Below, piece after piece: positions 1 to 12,600 of a stretch of 64,000 nucleotides of DNA. The position numbers and the translations under genes are program-made. The DNA lies in the NCBI GenBank assembly GCA_024305405.1, contig JAKNDB010000068.1, forward strand, positions 2,473,501 to 2,537,500, given 5' to 3'. Within the stretch, counting starts at the first letter, position 1. Every line of letters starts with the position of its first letter. The DNA comes from Dirofilaria immitis. Taxonomy: Eukaryota > Nematoda > Chromadorea > Rhabditida > Onchocercidae. The notes below the pieces were generated by a model. That model did no database searches and had not been told where the DNA came from. It worked only from the letters and a program-made list of their open reading frames with translations.

Positions 1-232
1 TTTTCATAAAATATAAACTGAAATTTGGGGACTTTAGCTGTAAATTTTCTATAGTGGTGCTTATTACTAAATCATCATAAGCGATTTCCAGTTCGACTTT
101 GTAATATTCTATGACTTATATTCTAAATGGCTTTCGTCGAAACATCCATCTGGAAGTTAATGCATTAATTAGGTTACAGCCGGTTGCACACCGCTGGTTG
201 CAAGTACCCTCTTAATATTCCAAAATTTTTAG

Positions 233-532
233 AGTTGCAAATCATGCTGATAAAAATCGGATGGAAATCCACAATTTGGCAATCATGTTTGGTCCATCTC
301 TGTTTAGCAGTGGTACTAATGAAATCAATGGTGATAGTAAAAAGAGAAGTAATTCGAAAAAGGGAAAGTTGTTAATAAAAAGTCAAAAGAAAAACCAACC
401 GGTGTGCAAAGTAATTCGCATCTTGCTTATAATATGATTATGCAGGGACAAACAGTAGAATATCTTTTAAAAGAATTTAAGCGATTTCCATCGATGCAGC
501 CGCAGCAACAGTCATCGATACATCGTAGGTAG
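233..532 (+). CDS. RhoGAP-domain protein, 3'-terminal exon (partial, one frame break)
   Basis: Terminal exon of a GTPase-activating protein for Rho-family GTPases. An acceptor (TTTTTAG, ending at 232) precedes the reading VANHADKNRMEIHNLAIMFG, continuing PSLF. This matches the RhoGAP block that normally reads NKM..HNLAIVFGPTL and packs under the GTPase-binding surface. The arginine-finger part must lie in exons upstream of the window. After a Lys/Ser-rich linker the frame is lost: the first frame has no sensible continuation past about 371, while the next frame reads on through MQGQTVEYLLKEFKRFP, the usual last RhoGAP helix, to a TAG at 530-532. One extra A in the five-A run at 357-361 would join them. 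Family call is good; subfamily unknown. The frame break is discussed in the findings. Confidence 0.75.
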
Positions 533-2511
533 TTTTGATTTATGCTGTGCCTTGATTTTCTTTTTTTTTCATTTCTTTAGTAAATCTAAATTTTAAGCAT
601 TCTAGGTGAAATAGAATCCTAAATAAGTGGCAAATTTTCTGAATAGTTATTTATTAGACAACTGATTTGAGATATTTCACATCGTTATCTGAGAATCTAA
701 CAGAATCTAACATATATTTCTTTCAGTTTTCTTTAGAAAATGTTTATATGTGACGGATTTTAAAATCAAGTTTTTTGGGATGTATGAATCTATTAGATCT
801 ATTCCAAAAATTTTTAAGACCTAAACAGTAAAGATGATGAGCTTTTCATATTGTTGCCTTTCGTAATCACTTCACCTCTCATTTCCTTTTGTGATTTCAT
901 TATTTATTTTTCTGAAATATTAATTTTAGCTGGGACATTTTTTATGCTATTTTTAAGATCAGTTATAATCTTTCTTGGTTATTTGTACATAGATATTTCA
1001 TGTATATTTTTTTAGAAATGTTTTATCATTTGTTCATTTACAATATTTACTTTAAATGATTAGTTTTTTTGAGGTAGTTATTTTAAACACTTATTTTTTT
1101 GCATTCCATCTTTTTGCTTATCATTCTATTATTAGACACTCGATATTTGTTTCTAAATTATATTCTATGGGTTATGGTTTGCCTTCTATATAGCTTATTG
1201 TGACATAATTTCAAGAAAATTCCACCCAAAAAAGTCGGAAATTACAGAAGAAGAATTCATGTATGGATTCACTACTCGTAGATTCTGTCGCAAAATTCTT
1301 CTAGGTCGGAAAACTCTCTTTCCTCATCCACCGCCTTTCTTTCTCTCTTTTGTTTTTTAAAAATTCTTGGTGAAACAGGTTGAAATTAAAAGAAAGGAAA
1401 GATTAAATGAATGAAGGAGTATTTTCTGGAAATATTGTGATATCTGTTTGGTTTTTTCTTTTTTAGTATTACATTAGAGAATTAGGAATAAGGTTTTATG
1501 TAGTTAAGTTACTAGTATAGTTTGCAATTCGTTCAGTACATTACGTCTTTCGATGTCTGAATCATACATATTATTTTGATGATGATGTAAAATTGGATCA
1601 TATTTTTCTTTCAAAATTTAAATTTTTCATTTTATTTTGCCTCTATTAGTTATTTATTGCATTTTATTCTTATTTTTATTGCAAATGGTTGTGATAGCAA
1701 AAAGTATGCTTTATGGATTGATTCCGCATGCATATTTAATTTTTGCTTGAATTTCAAACTCAGTTAATGTTTCTGGAAAGTTTTATAGCATATTTGAATT
1801 TAAATATGCTGTCTACAATATTTCTTACATTTATTACAAGTTATTTAATGTATTAAACATTTCAAGTTTCTTTGCTTTGTTAATATTTTTGGGTTTCAAA
1901 ACTTGTCTTTTTTCTCTAGAGTTTCTCCGGCGATAAGTTATTTTATTCTATGTTATTTAATTATTTGTTTTCCTTAAGGAAATTAAAATTTTGAAATAAG
2001 TGTCTTTGGTGTTTTTTTCAGTCACAGCTGATAAAACGGTTGAGCGGTCTTTGTACTATTTATTTGCGACGTTTAGACTGTAATTTAAATATATGAGGAT
2101 GATTATAGTAGTTTTTCTTTTGAAATATATATCACTTAAGTAGCAAGAGAGATATCTGTGTTGAAAGCTTGGAAAAGAGTTCTCGAACGATTGGAAGACT
2201 CAACAAAACTCGGAATAACATTTCAAATAATAGAGATGTTAATGATGTTGAATTTGTTTAAATATCAAACACTAGTGTATCATGAATTTAGGAAGATTCT
2301 ACTAAGACATATTCAGTGTTAGAGAAGTCCCGTTTTTGATCTTTTTAACTCACACATATTGAATTTATTAAGAAAAGAGAATTGAGCAGTGTTACACAAA
2401 TAATTGTTGCTTTTATGATATAAAAATGTGGCTGATCGTACGATAAAGGATAGAAAAGGTTTTTCTTTTATGGAATTAGTTAATGCGATATTAAATGGAT
2501 ATTACTGAACT
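533..2511. other. Intergenic, no gene seen
   Basis: AT-rich stretch between the RhoGAP stop and the METTL5 start codon. It presumably holds the RhoGAP 3' UTR and the METTL5 promoter and 5' UTR. No long ORF with splice-site support was found on either strand. Short open stretches near 2150-2280 have no recognisable motif. Confidence 0.5.
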
Positions 2512-4327
2512 ATGAAAAAGAAACATTTTGAATGGTTCCTGTCGCAGATTGAAACGTTTCAAAATCTCAAAGTTCAGCTTGAACAATATTCAACGAGTGT
2601 TGAACTTGCAGGTAAGCGTCACCTCTTAATTATCTCTTTTTGAGATATTAAATTATCAAAGAATTATTATCATTGGTTAGGTCTTTTTTTCATATCACAT
2701 GATAAGCTTTTTTTTCTAAGGAACATTCTGAGATATTATTTCACATTTATATATTATTTCACATTTACATATTTTGATAGATTTCCCAAGGTACCGTTTT
2801 CTAGAATACTGATTATCTTAATTCAAATTTTATAATATTTACAGCGATAGTTATGAATATATTCAGTAATACTTAACTAACAGATAGTTTAAAGTATTTC
2901 GAATCTTTCTTAAAATTTTTGATTTTAGTATTATCTTGACATGTAATTGAATTTCCTGTAAAAAGCTTATTCTGTTGAATGTATGAGTTAATTTTTATGT
3001 ATGATTTATTTCAAAAAAAAAAATGTAAAACATTGTATAATTATTATTACTAAAAATTTTCATGAAACATTTTTATTAATTTCAATTAATTCCAGTTTGG
3101 CTATATAAAAGAAAGTCAAAAGCTCTTATGTCTAAATTTTTATGGCTTCATAAATTATTTTTTTCTTTTGCTTTTTTCTAATTTTTTTCCAGAAGCAATA
3201 TTAAATACAGTCTCAGAAGAAGGATGTATTGACGGTTGCAATGTAGCAGATTTGGGTTGTGGTCCTGGTATACTGCTTCTGGGAGCAGTTAAACTCGGTG
3301 CAAGGTAGATATTTTAAATATCAGTGAAATTGACAACATATATAAAATACAGGAATCCTGTAAAATATTTCAAAAAGTTTAATTTTGGGATATGAATTAT
3401 GAAAATAAAATATTATTTCAACATTTACAGTTATGGATTAGGTGTTGAAATTGATGAAGAAGCAATTAGCATTTGTCAAAGTAATATTGAACGTTGTAAT
3501 TTGGAGAATAGTGTCGATGTAATTTGCTTAGATGTAACAAAAAATATCACTGCTTTAAAGCCAATCTTTGATACTGTTATTATGAATCCACCGTTCGGTA
3601 CCAAAAATAATGCAGGTGATTTTTTCATTCGAAATTTAAATATTCTTCCTTACTATCTTATTAGAAGTTATCTGATTGAATCTTTTAATATAATGCATGC
3701 TTTGTAGCGATTAATTAAGCGTATACGAAATATAGCCTAGCATCCATCTTTCAAAAATGGAGCTTACAGTATAATCTTCCCAATGCTATGTTCTTGTTTT
3801 TAATTTTATAGCTTTTCTTCAGATTTTTGAAAAGTCTTCATAAAATGAAATGATTACAATACATGGCATTTGTTAATTATTAATTTTACAATACTTTTAT
3901 TCTAAATTTTTGCTGTTACACTATATCAGAAGCATTATGTTAGCGATAGAAAAATAATTCTTTTGAAAAATTTAAAGATAGAATTTTTTATTCTTCTTTG
4001 TTACTAACGAAATATTAGAAAACGAATGATTAAATAAAACAATAAAATGAACTGATGATTTCAGGTATAGATTTGCATTTTGTTAAAGCCGGTTTATCGA
4101 TTCTAAAGAAAAACGGAAAACTTTTTCATTACATAAAAAGTAGTACAAGGCAATATATTACTAAATTTATTGCCCATAAATTACCTGGTATCAATGGTGA
4201 ATGTATCGCAGAACTTCGCTGGAATTTACCTGCAACATACACATATCATAGGCGAAAATCTGTGGACATAGAAGTTGATTTGTGGCAATTCTCTGTCGAT
4301 TCCAGAAATATTTCTACAGTTGAATGA
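2512..4327 (+). CDS. METTL5: METTL5-type rRNA N6-adenosine methyltransferase, complete
   Basis: Exons 2512-2611, 3193-3304, 3431-3615 and 4065-4327, all with GT-AG borders and matching phases, give 219 aa (human METTL5 is 209). Known METTL5, bound to TRMT112, methylates one adenosine of 18S rRNA. Visible motifs in order: N-terminal LEQYSTS (LEQYPT in the family), SAM-binding DLGCGPGILLLGAVKLGA, acidic GVEIDEEAI for the SAM ribose, catalytic NPPF within VIMNPPFGTKNN, then IKSSTR and a C-terminal RRKSVDIEVDL block typical of METTL5. The start ATG at 2512 is chosen because the ATG just upstream (2470) runs into a stop after 12 codons. No frame break is present, in contrast to several genes in this window. 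The protein acts in the nucleus/nucleolus or cytoplasm; there is no targeting signal. Confidence 0.93.
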
Positions 4328-4362
4328 TAACTTTTTTGTGCATTCTTTCTTGTAGGAATAGA

Positions 4363-4368
4363 AATAAA
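4363..4368 (+). terminator. Poly(A) signal of the METTL5 gene
   Basis: Canonical AATAAA 36 bases after the METTL5 stop codon. Placement suits a short nematode 3' UTR. Confidence 0.6.
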
Positions 4369-5003
4369 GATATGGAAGAAGAAAAATGGATTAGGATGGA
4401 TTACAAAAGATCACTTGTCTATTAAATGATAGGAATATACTTTTATTCGTGATTTATATTTAAAGAAATTTTTTTCTTCCTTATCAGTGTAGTAATTGCT
4501 CAGTAAATAAGCACTTATGCTCCTACTTAATTATTGCTAGTTATTCTTTTAAAATAAATCTTTGTTTGTTCAAAAAAATTGAAAAAATCAAATTATGATC
4601 TCTTATTTCTTAAGAAAAAGTTTTAAATAAACGTCCCTTCCCAAAATTTGGGTGCTTTTTTATTACTTAGTTATAAAAGGAATGTTTTAAAATCTTGTTG
4701 TAATTTTTTGAAATTTTTTAATATAAATATTGGATTGAAATTTGAGTACAAAAATTGAATGAAAATCCACGATGAAAATTGATAGTTTCATATATAGTCA
4801 ATTCAAAATAATTCTAAGGAAAAAGAAAAATGAGATGAATTTCTAAGTATCAATAATTTAAAACAGTTCCGAAGTATTCTATTCTGCAATTTCCAGTTAA
4901 AGCAATTATGCATACATATTATCATTAATTTAATGATAATAAACAAAATTGATTTGCTCTTTAAGAATCTCAATTTTAACTATTAATGATGATTCTTTGT
5001 GCA

Positions 5004-5377
5004 TTATTGCGAGCATTTTAATTGAACATGGGATCCTCGAATGTCAGACATAGATGCTTTGCTAGAATCCCCGGATAGCGAATTCAGATGGGAGATTTCA
5101 CAAACGAATAGTTCATCTTAATGAATCTTAATTATTTTATGGTAATTAATTACTGTCCGGGATGGATTTTATATTGAATATTACTGCTTATGAAGTTTTC
5201 TCGAATACTCATTTGATTGCAATTAGCAAAAGAAATTTTGTGAATATCAGTTGATATAATGCTTTTATCACTGAAAACAGTAGCATCATTTTTAATCGAT
5301 TTATCAAAAATTTGGTTTATTGATGAATTCATTTCGGATTTTCCAATCAATTGCATTAAATAAATTTCAATAAGAAA
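5004..5377 (-). CDS. Unassigned two-exon coding segment (3' end of an unknown protein or alternative tail)
   Basis: On the minus strand an acceptor CTTTTAG opens an exon 5377-5185 in phase 0 (FLIEIYLMQLIGKSEMNSSI...). It ends at a GTAATA donor in phase 1. A 68-nt intron leads to a second exon 5116-5004 beginning with the two bases needed to complete the codon. That exon reads SHLNSLSGDSSKASMSDIRG and stops at TAA (5006-5004). Frame, phase and composition agree, and base composition is richer in G/C than the flanks. No domain is recognised. It lies 1.3 kb beyond the stop of the Tudor gene on the same strand, so it could be an alternative 3' end of that gene or the end of a separate gene whose upstream exons I could not find. 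Confidence 0.4.
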
Positions 5378-6658
5378 CTAAAAGTTTTTAAACTAATCTT
5401 GGAGATAAGCAGGTCTCGAAGGTCACTTTGTATATTATCATATTCATCGAATTATCGTATTTATCAAATTCTTCTCTCTCATTAATATTTACAAATAATC
5501 CATTCATTTAGGCATTAGATATAGTTGTTGCTATATAGGATATCGAAAAATGAAATGAGCAGGAATGGATTTAATAAAGACTTAATTTTACAACTGTTCA
5601 CCCCTCGCCACAAATATCAAGTGATATTTTTTCAACAAATTTGAAATGATGATTAAATTATGACTTTAGCAAAGATTAGTAAATGAAATTAAGTAATATC
5701 AAAATTTCATAATTGAAAATACTATTTAAAACTTTAATCAAATTAGGATTTAGCAATGATTACTAAAATACTATTTAAAAATATTAGAAAAAATGATGGC
5801 ATAATTTTTTAATTTAATTTCGTGAAATATTTCGAACAATTTGTTAGCATCCTTTTGTCTTATTTTATTTGATGAATGATGAGCTAAATATTTTTCATTG
5901 ATATTTCAATTTTAATTACTGTATTTAATTGAGTAGTGATTCAATAATGCTTCATTCATGAAACATTACTGTATTTAATTAAATAATAATTCGATGATAC
6001 CTTATTCATATCGTATTACTGTATTTAATTAAATAATGATTAGATAATGCTTTATTGACAAAATATTACTGTAATTAATTGTAAATGAAAACTTTTATCA
6101 TATTTACTAAATTGTTTGTGTATATATGTTTACTTTCTTTCATTAAATATACTCGAAATATATTCATTTCATTTAGTTATTACAATTACCATTTCTAGCA
6201 ATTTTTTCTTCTTTCATTTTTGTAAAATTTTCATTTAAGTCGCAATATTTACTCAGCTGATATAAAAATAGAAATTACAGCATTTATAAATGATATCTCA
6301 TCAGTGATATATGAAATATGATAATTGTGATATGAATGAGAAAATAATCATTAACAAATAACTTTCTTTTCTTGAACTTTTTTTTTCGAGAAATAATTAG
6401 AAAACAAAATAAAAAATACGAAATGATATTATCAAATTTTCAATTTTATTAACAAATAATTCACATTTTTATATTACTATGAAGATTGATATTGATTATA
6501 AATGCCATTGATCAATCTTGAAACATGTCATCATTTTATCTTTCTGATATAATTTACTGATAATATTGATAAACATGCAATGTTACAATAATTAAATCTT
6601 GCTGCTATAAATTATAACTTTTTAAGTTTAATTAACGCAATCAACAAAAAATATATTA
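5378..6658. other. AT-rich spacer between Tudor gene and unassigned exons
   Basis: No supported gene. From about 5915 to 6075 a degenerate 55-65 bp repeat built on ATTACTGTATTTAATT followed by GATTCAATAATGCTT is present in about four copies. The 3' UTR of the Tudor gene must lie in the upper part. Confidence 0.45.
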
Positions 6659-9600
6659 TTATCTAGTTATGGATAAATCTTGCGTACTTTCATAAGTTGT
6701 AGTTGTTGTTGTCGAATGAAGAGATGTTATGCTTCTAGATCGATTAGTTTCTTGATCATTCTGATGATCCTCTTCAATCTCGATATGTTCATCGGATAAT
6801 ATATATTGTTTCGGCATTGATACTAAGTTTGGCTTCATTTTCAATCCATGTTCTATTGAATTTGATTGTTTCATTCGCATTTTTTCTGTATTAGATAAAT
6901 TTAGCATTTTTTCCAAACTTAGATAATTCGGAATTCCATTAAATTCGGTACTGATCGATGAAATTTCCGATAATTTTGAATCGATAACTTGTACATCTGC
7001 TCTAGGACAGTATTCGATTGATTGCTGAGAATTAGTTGATAAATCTGTGATTTCATTTTTTTGAACAAATCTATGAGAAATTGGTAAAAATGATGATTCA
7101 AAATCGATAGTATATTTTTTGATTCATTTGATATATCAGATATTTGATTTGTTAACGGCATTGTTGATGAAATTGATGTAGATTTTCCAGATTGATGATT
7201 AATTTGTATTTTTCCTTCAAATTGCCCCGATGATTTTGGTGTAAATTTGTTTTCAGTTTTTGAGGAAATCTTTCGATGATATTTTTAATTGTGATGTTGA
7301 TAGATTCTTTATGCTTTCTATCATTTCCGATTGCATTCTATTTTTACTTATAGAAGATTTTGAATGAATTTGTGTGCTATTCGTTCTTTCTGATTCCAAC
7401 GGAAACCATTTTTCCGTATCATTGATTCGTTGTGAACGAATCCATTCATCTGATGTACGATAATTACATGGATAGCTAGAAGAAAATGATTGATTTAAAA
7501 TAATTTCAATTTATTTGATTTATTATTTCTCATATTTCATCATCCACTTTTCTTTTCAGTTAACAAGATGAATAAGTAAATTTAAGAAGAATCTTGAATT
7601 CTTGAATTTAAATCTTGCGAATCTTAGAAACCTGATCATTCGAGAAGCCTTTAAGAGTTACTTTGTAGCTGTTTTCAAAAGCTATTTTATTAAAGATAAA
7701 TATTTTCGTAATTCTATCATATTCACTCTAATTTCGAATCTTTCGAATGATTTAAATTAATAAAGTTCTGATTGTGAAAACTTCTTACCTATAGGATGAT
7801 TTTGGAACGGTATTCAGGTAAGAAGGTATTTCGAAATCCGAAGAATGTACCGAATTTGCATATGAATATTTACTGTAAATATGTAAAATTCATTGTAAAA
7901 AAAAATACATCAAATTTCAAAGTTTCTACTATACACTTAACTTACATATATTTTTTCAAAATATTTAAATAAGTAAAATTACCTATGTAAAAATCAATAA
8001 TTATTTTAGGATAATTTGCGATTTATTTGCGAAAAATTTAAAAATCGATCAATTCAGATCATTTAAATTTACGTATTTCTTTCTCTTATATAAATTTGAA
8101 AAATTAAATACATTTATATCGAGAGTCAAGAGAAGCATTTTTATTTACTATGCATTAAATTTATCGATAAAGAATTTAATTTCAAGCAGTTATAAATTTA
8201 ACAAATAAATTAGAGTAAAATTTAATTAAATACGAAGTTCAAAAGTTCAATCTCGTAATTGCTAATGACTAATAACTCTTACTTTTGTTCTGTATTTATA
8301 TTTGGAGAATTATCAATTGTTTGAATGAATGATAATGATGGTTTATCACAAATTGAAAATGTTTGTGAAATGGAATTCGATTGTAAATTGTTCTGTTGAA
8401 GCGTTAAATTTTGCTCAGTACTATCATAGCTATCATTTATACTATTATCATTTGGTGCAGGATCACTTCTAACCCAAGCATGTGATAATCTTCGTGTTAA
8501 TGATATATTATCATCTCTGCTTGTAATTGATTTATCATCAGCATTAGGTATAACAATACTTCTGCAAAATTAATTTCACATTTTTAGCTAAAAGAAATAA
8601 ATAAAATAGAGCAAATGAAATAATCTGAAATTAAATTTGAATTGTAAATTTTAATTCCCAAATATTTAATAATAATTTAATTAATTGGCTAAATTAATCT
8701 ATTTACATCTTCAATTAGTAATTAAATCAATTAATTCATATACAAAAAATAATTTAATACTTAATATCTCTAACTACTAACCAAATTAATTATTCATATA
8801 TACAAATACGAAATAATTTAATACATTAAAAATTATAAGATGTAATTAAAAAGAAATAAAAAATCGAAAATTTTCGTTGCAAAAAAAAACATAAATTAAA
8901 ATTTTATTATTTAATTTGAAGGTAATTAAGAATGAAATAATAATTGAATTATTGCTTACCTGATCGTATTTTTTTCCTTCATTACTTCAGAACTGGAATT
9001 AGTCATTGTTGAATTCGAATTACTTGATGATGATACTTCTGAAAGCGTTTTATCAACACTTGACGTTACGATTTCTGTTTCATTTTTATGATTATTCTGA
9101 AAATGAAAGATAGAATTTTAGTATGTAAAATAAATTTATAATTTAAGTGATGTTATAAAGTATAATTTTAAATTAGATTTTTTTTTTTGGAAAAACTATC
9201 TTTAGAATCATTTATATTGATCGTATTATTGAATTGTAAAAGATAAAATAGTGAAATATTACGCCAAGATTCATTTATGATGAAAGTAAGAATACCGGAA
9301 GTTGCACAGAAACCTGAATTTTCTCATCGATACATATGCTAAAAAAAAAGAGATGATATCGAACCTTATGTAGATAATTTTTCATTTTTACATCTTCGTC
9401 TGAATCAGCAATATCACGTAGAGATGTAATACTGTTGCTAGTGGATGAATCTGAGTGATCATCATCATCATCATCGTCATCGTCATCGTCATCTTCAGTG
9501 TTTTCAGAATCGAAATTTTCCGAAAATACTTGAATTTCTTTTCTTGCTAAGATTACTATTTTCCATAGTATTATCGTGATTTTTCAGTATGCTTCGAGAA

Positions 9601-12600
9601 ATTTTTCGAGTATTATTGTCATCATTCATATCAATTGATGGTTTATCAAAATCAATAACTGAACGACCAGCATATTGACGAGATGATCTGAAAGAATTAT
9701 AACTGTTTATATCACAAATTTAAAAAACGATCTATCCAAAAATAATGATTTCTACCTATTATAATGATTATGATTAAGCTAACATCTTTTTATCAAGGCT
9801 AATCATTATCAAATATAAAGTTAAGTAATTAAACGATTAAATATTTCTTGTTGAAAATATAATTTCCAAACACGAAATAATGTTGGAAGAATTATATTTT
9901 AAATATACAATGATAAGATTGATAAATTGTTATATTAATAATATTTAAATGATTAACAGTGATAGTACAATGTTGATATCATAAGTTCAAACTTTGTTAA
10001 TACTAAATTATTGAAATGAACTTTTAGACATACCTTTTGTAAATTAATTAAATAAAATATCAATAAAACTTTAAAAAATTTTTTAAGTTCTTTTAAAATC
10101 TCATGCAGAAAAAAAAATAAAATTCTTTTTCTACAAATGATGTTTAAAGCTGAAATGGATCAAATCGAAAATCTTTTGAATTCGTACTTATCATGTTTAT
10201 CATTTTTTATCACATTATGATCAATATCATCTTTCAGACTACCATATGCCATCAAACCGATTATAGAACTTAAATCTTCCGCATTTAACTTGTCATTTTT
10301 AGGTCTCGATTCTTTTCCATTACTATTTTTCCAATAATTGCTATTTGTCAATTGACTTGTTGTTGTTTCATCTAACGTACTAATTTTTAACGATGAATCC
10401 GAAGGACTTGTCTGAAATATTTGATGCAATTTATTTGATAATAATAAATTAAAATTTCCCTATTATCAATTTTTTATCATATAAAAAGTTTTATATTTAA
10501 TTTCGAACAATTATTATGTTAAATTGTATTTTTTTTCAAATTGTAAATTATAGAAAATTAAAAAGAGAGGAAAAGTAATTAATTAAATTAACCATATGAC
10601 TATCATCTGTTGGTGCTTTTTATCTTTTCTTTTTTCCATCTTCTAAAAATTAGCAACTTTGTTTTTTTTTTTTTTTTAAAAAAGAAAAGTCGAAACAATT
10701 AGAAAAAATTGTTGAAAGATTAAAATAATTTATTATATTTATATTTAAAAATTATATTACAATTATTATTATTATTAATTTCATTTTTTTTTTTATAAAT
10801 AAAATTTGCATTTATAAAATTACAAATCAAAACAATCTCCCAAAATGTGTTAACATCAAAATATTTATAATAAAAAAAAGAAAAAAAAGAAGGAAAAAAA
10901 TTGCAAAATTATTATAAATGTCAAAGTTCGAATATTTCGTTTTTTTTTTTTTTCTTTCAATTAATGAAACTAGTAATATTATCATTGATTTAAAATTTTG
11001 TCTAATATTTTAACAAATATTTATATTGCTTTGCTTTAAATTTATTTTGTGAGAAAAAAAAAAGAAGAAATTAAATTAAACTTTTTAATAGATGATAAAA
11101 TTGATTTTTGTTTTCGACAAAATAAGATTAATAGAATGAAAATAGCAATTGATAGCAAACTTGTTAGAATGATAATATGTATAAATGAATTATTGGAATT
11201 TGTTGATGCTGCAAAAAAAAAAAAATATTTCACATTTTTTTTTTACATCGTTTTTTTCTTATTGAAATTATCAATATATTATCATATTTAATTTCAGCAA
11301 ATGTATTGTCATGAATTAATTTTGAAATTATCATTTAAATATTGTAAATTTCCAAAACAATTCATATAATATCAGCAATTATTATAAATTATTCCATTTT
11401 AACCCATTTGTTTGGTAAATTAATGAATGAAGTTTTATTTTAGTATTTCGATATGATAGTAAAAAAACACAAACAAACAAATAAACAAACAAACTTTTGG
11501 GATCAATAAAGTTTGCAGTATTTCGTAATTGATGTGAAGTTGTTTGTTGTAACGGATCGAAATACTAAAATAAGAAATGATATTAGAATTGGAATCAAAT
11601 GAAATGAAATGAAACGAAATGTTAATAATAATGCTAAAGCAATTTTTGTGTATTTTATGAAATTAAATTAAATGATAAAATATATTAAAGATACGATGGA
11701 ATCATTTTATATTTAAGTAATATTAAAAATAAACCTTTTTTTTCTATATTTTCTTAAGCTTTCTCCTTTAAGCTATATACTGTTAATTTAATTAATAATC
11801 GTATTAAAAGAATGTAATAGTAATAATAATAGTTAAATCATATTTTTATCAGTACTATTACAAATATAGCTCATCAATCTTTCAATCATTTTTTTCTAAA
11901 CAATTCCCAACTATCATAATCTATATGGATTAAATAACCGTAGTTTAAGTGAAAGGATCGTATTATTATTTAATTACAGTAATTGGTATCGCATGGGTAT
12001 ATTAAAAAATGGCTAAAGTGCAAAAAAGAAGATCGAGAAGAAAAATTTGGTGGTTGATAAATGAAAAGTAATACTTTTAAATAAGTGATCTTTATTGCCA
12101 TTTAATTCTATTTATTTCAAGTCATTAATTTAGGCAAGTGATAATTAAATAATCACATTGGATGATTTTAATAATTCAAATACAGTACCATCAGATGAAA
12201 ATCTCTTACTTTATCATTAACACCCTTTGATTTGTGATAATTTGCTGGTTCAGAATCATCTGAAATTTCACCATTGATCACATTTGATAACATCTGTTTA
12301 GATAACCTTTCAGGATTTGATTTCATTTTCTCTGTTTCAACTAGCAGTTGAAGTGTGGTTGCAGTCATTTCTTCACTGTTAAAAAACTAATATGATACGA
12401 TAAATAATAGATGTACAGTATTATCATATTCATTACTTTTATTTACTTACTAGTTTCAACTTATTAATATATGAATGATACAGTTTCTGTCATCAGATAC
12501 TCAAATAACGATTATCTAATGAAGTTAAATTGATTAAATAAGATTTTCAACAAAAGTTAATAATAATAATAATCAATAATACCAAATTTATTTTTAAAGA

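Noticed and set aside
10600..11300. Lys- and Phe-rich ORFs on both strands around 11.0-11.3 kb
   Set aside because: Overlapping open frames in an A/T-run-rich intron of the Tudor gene; no supported exon.
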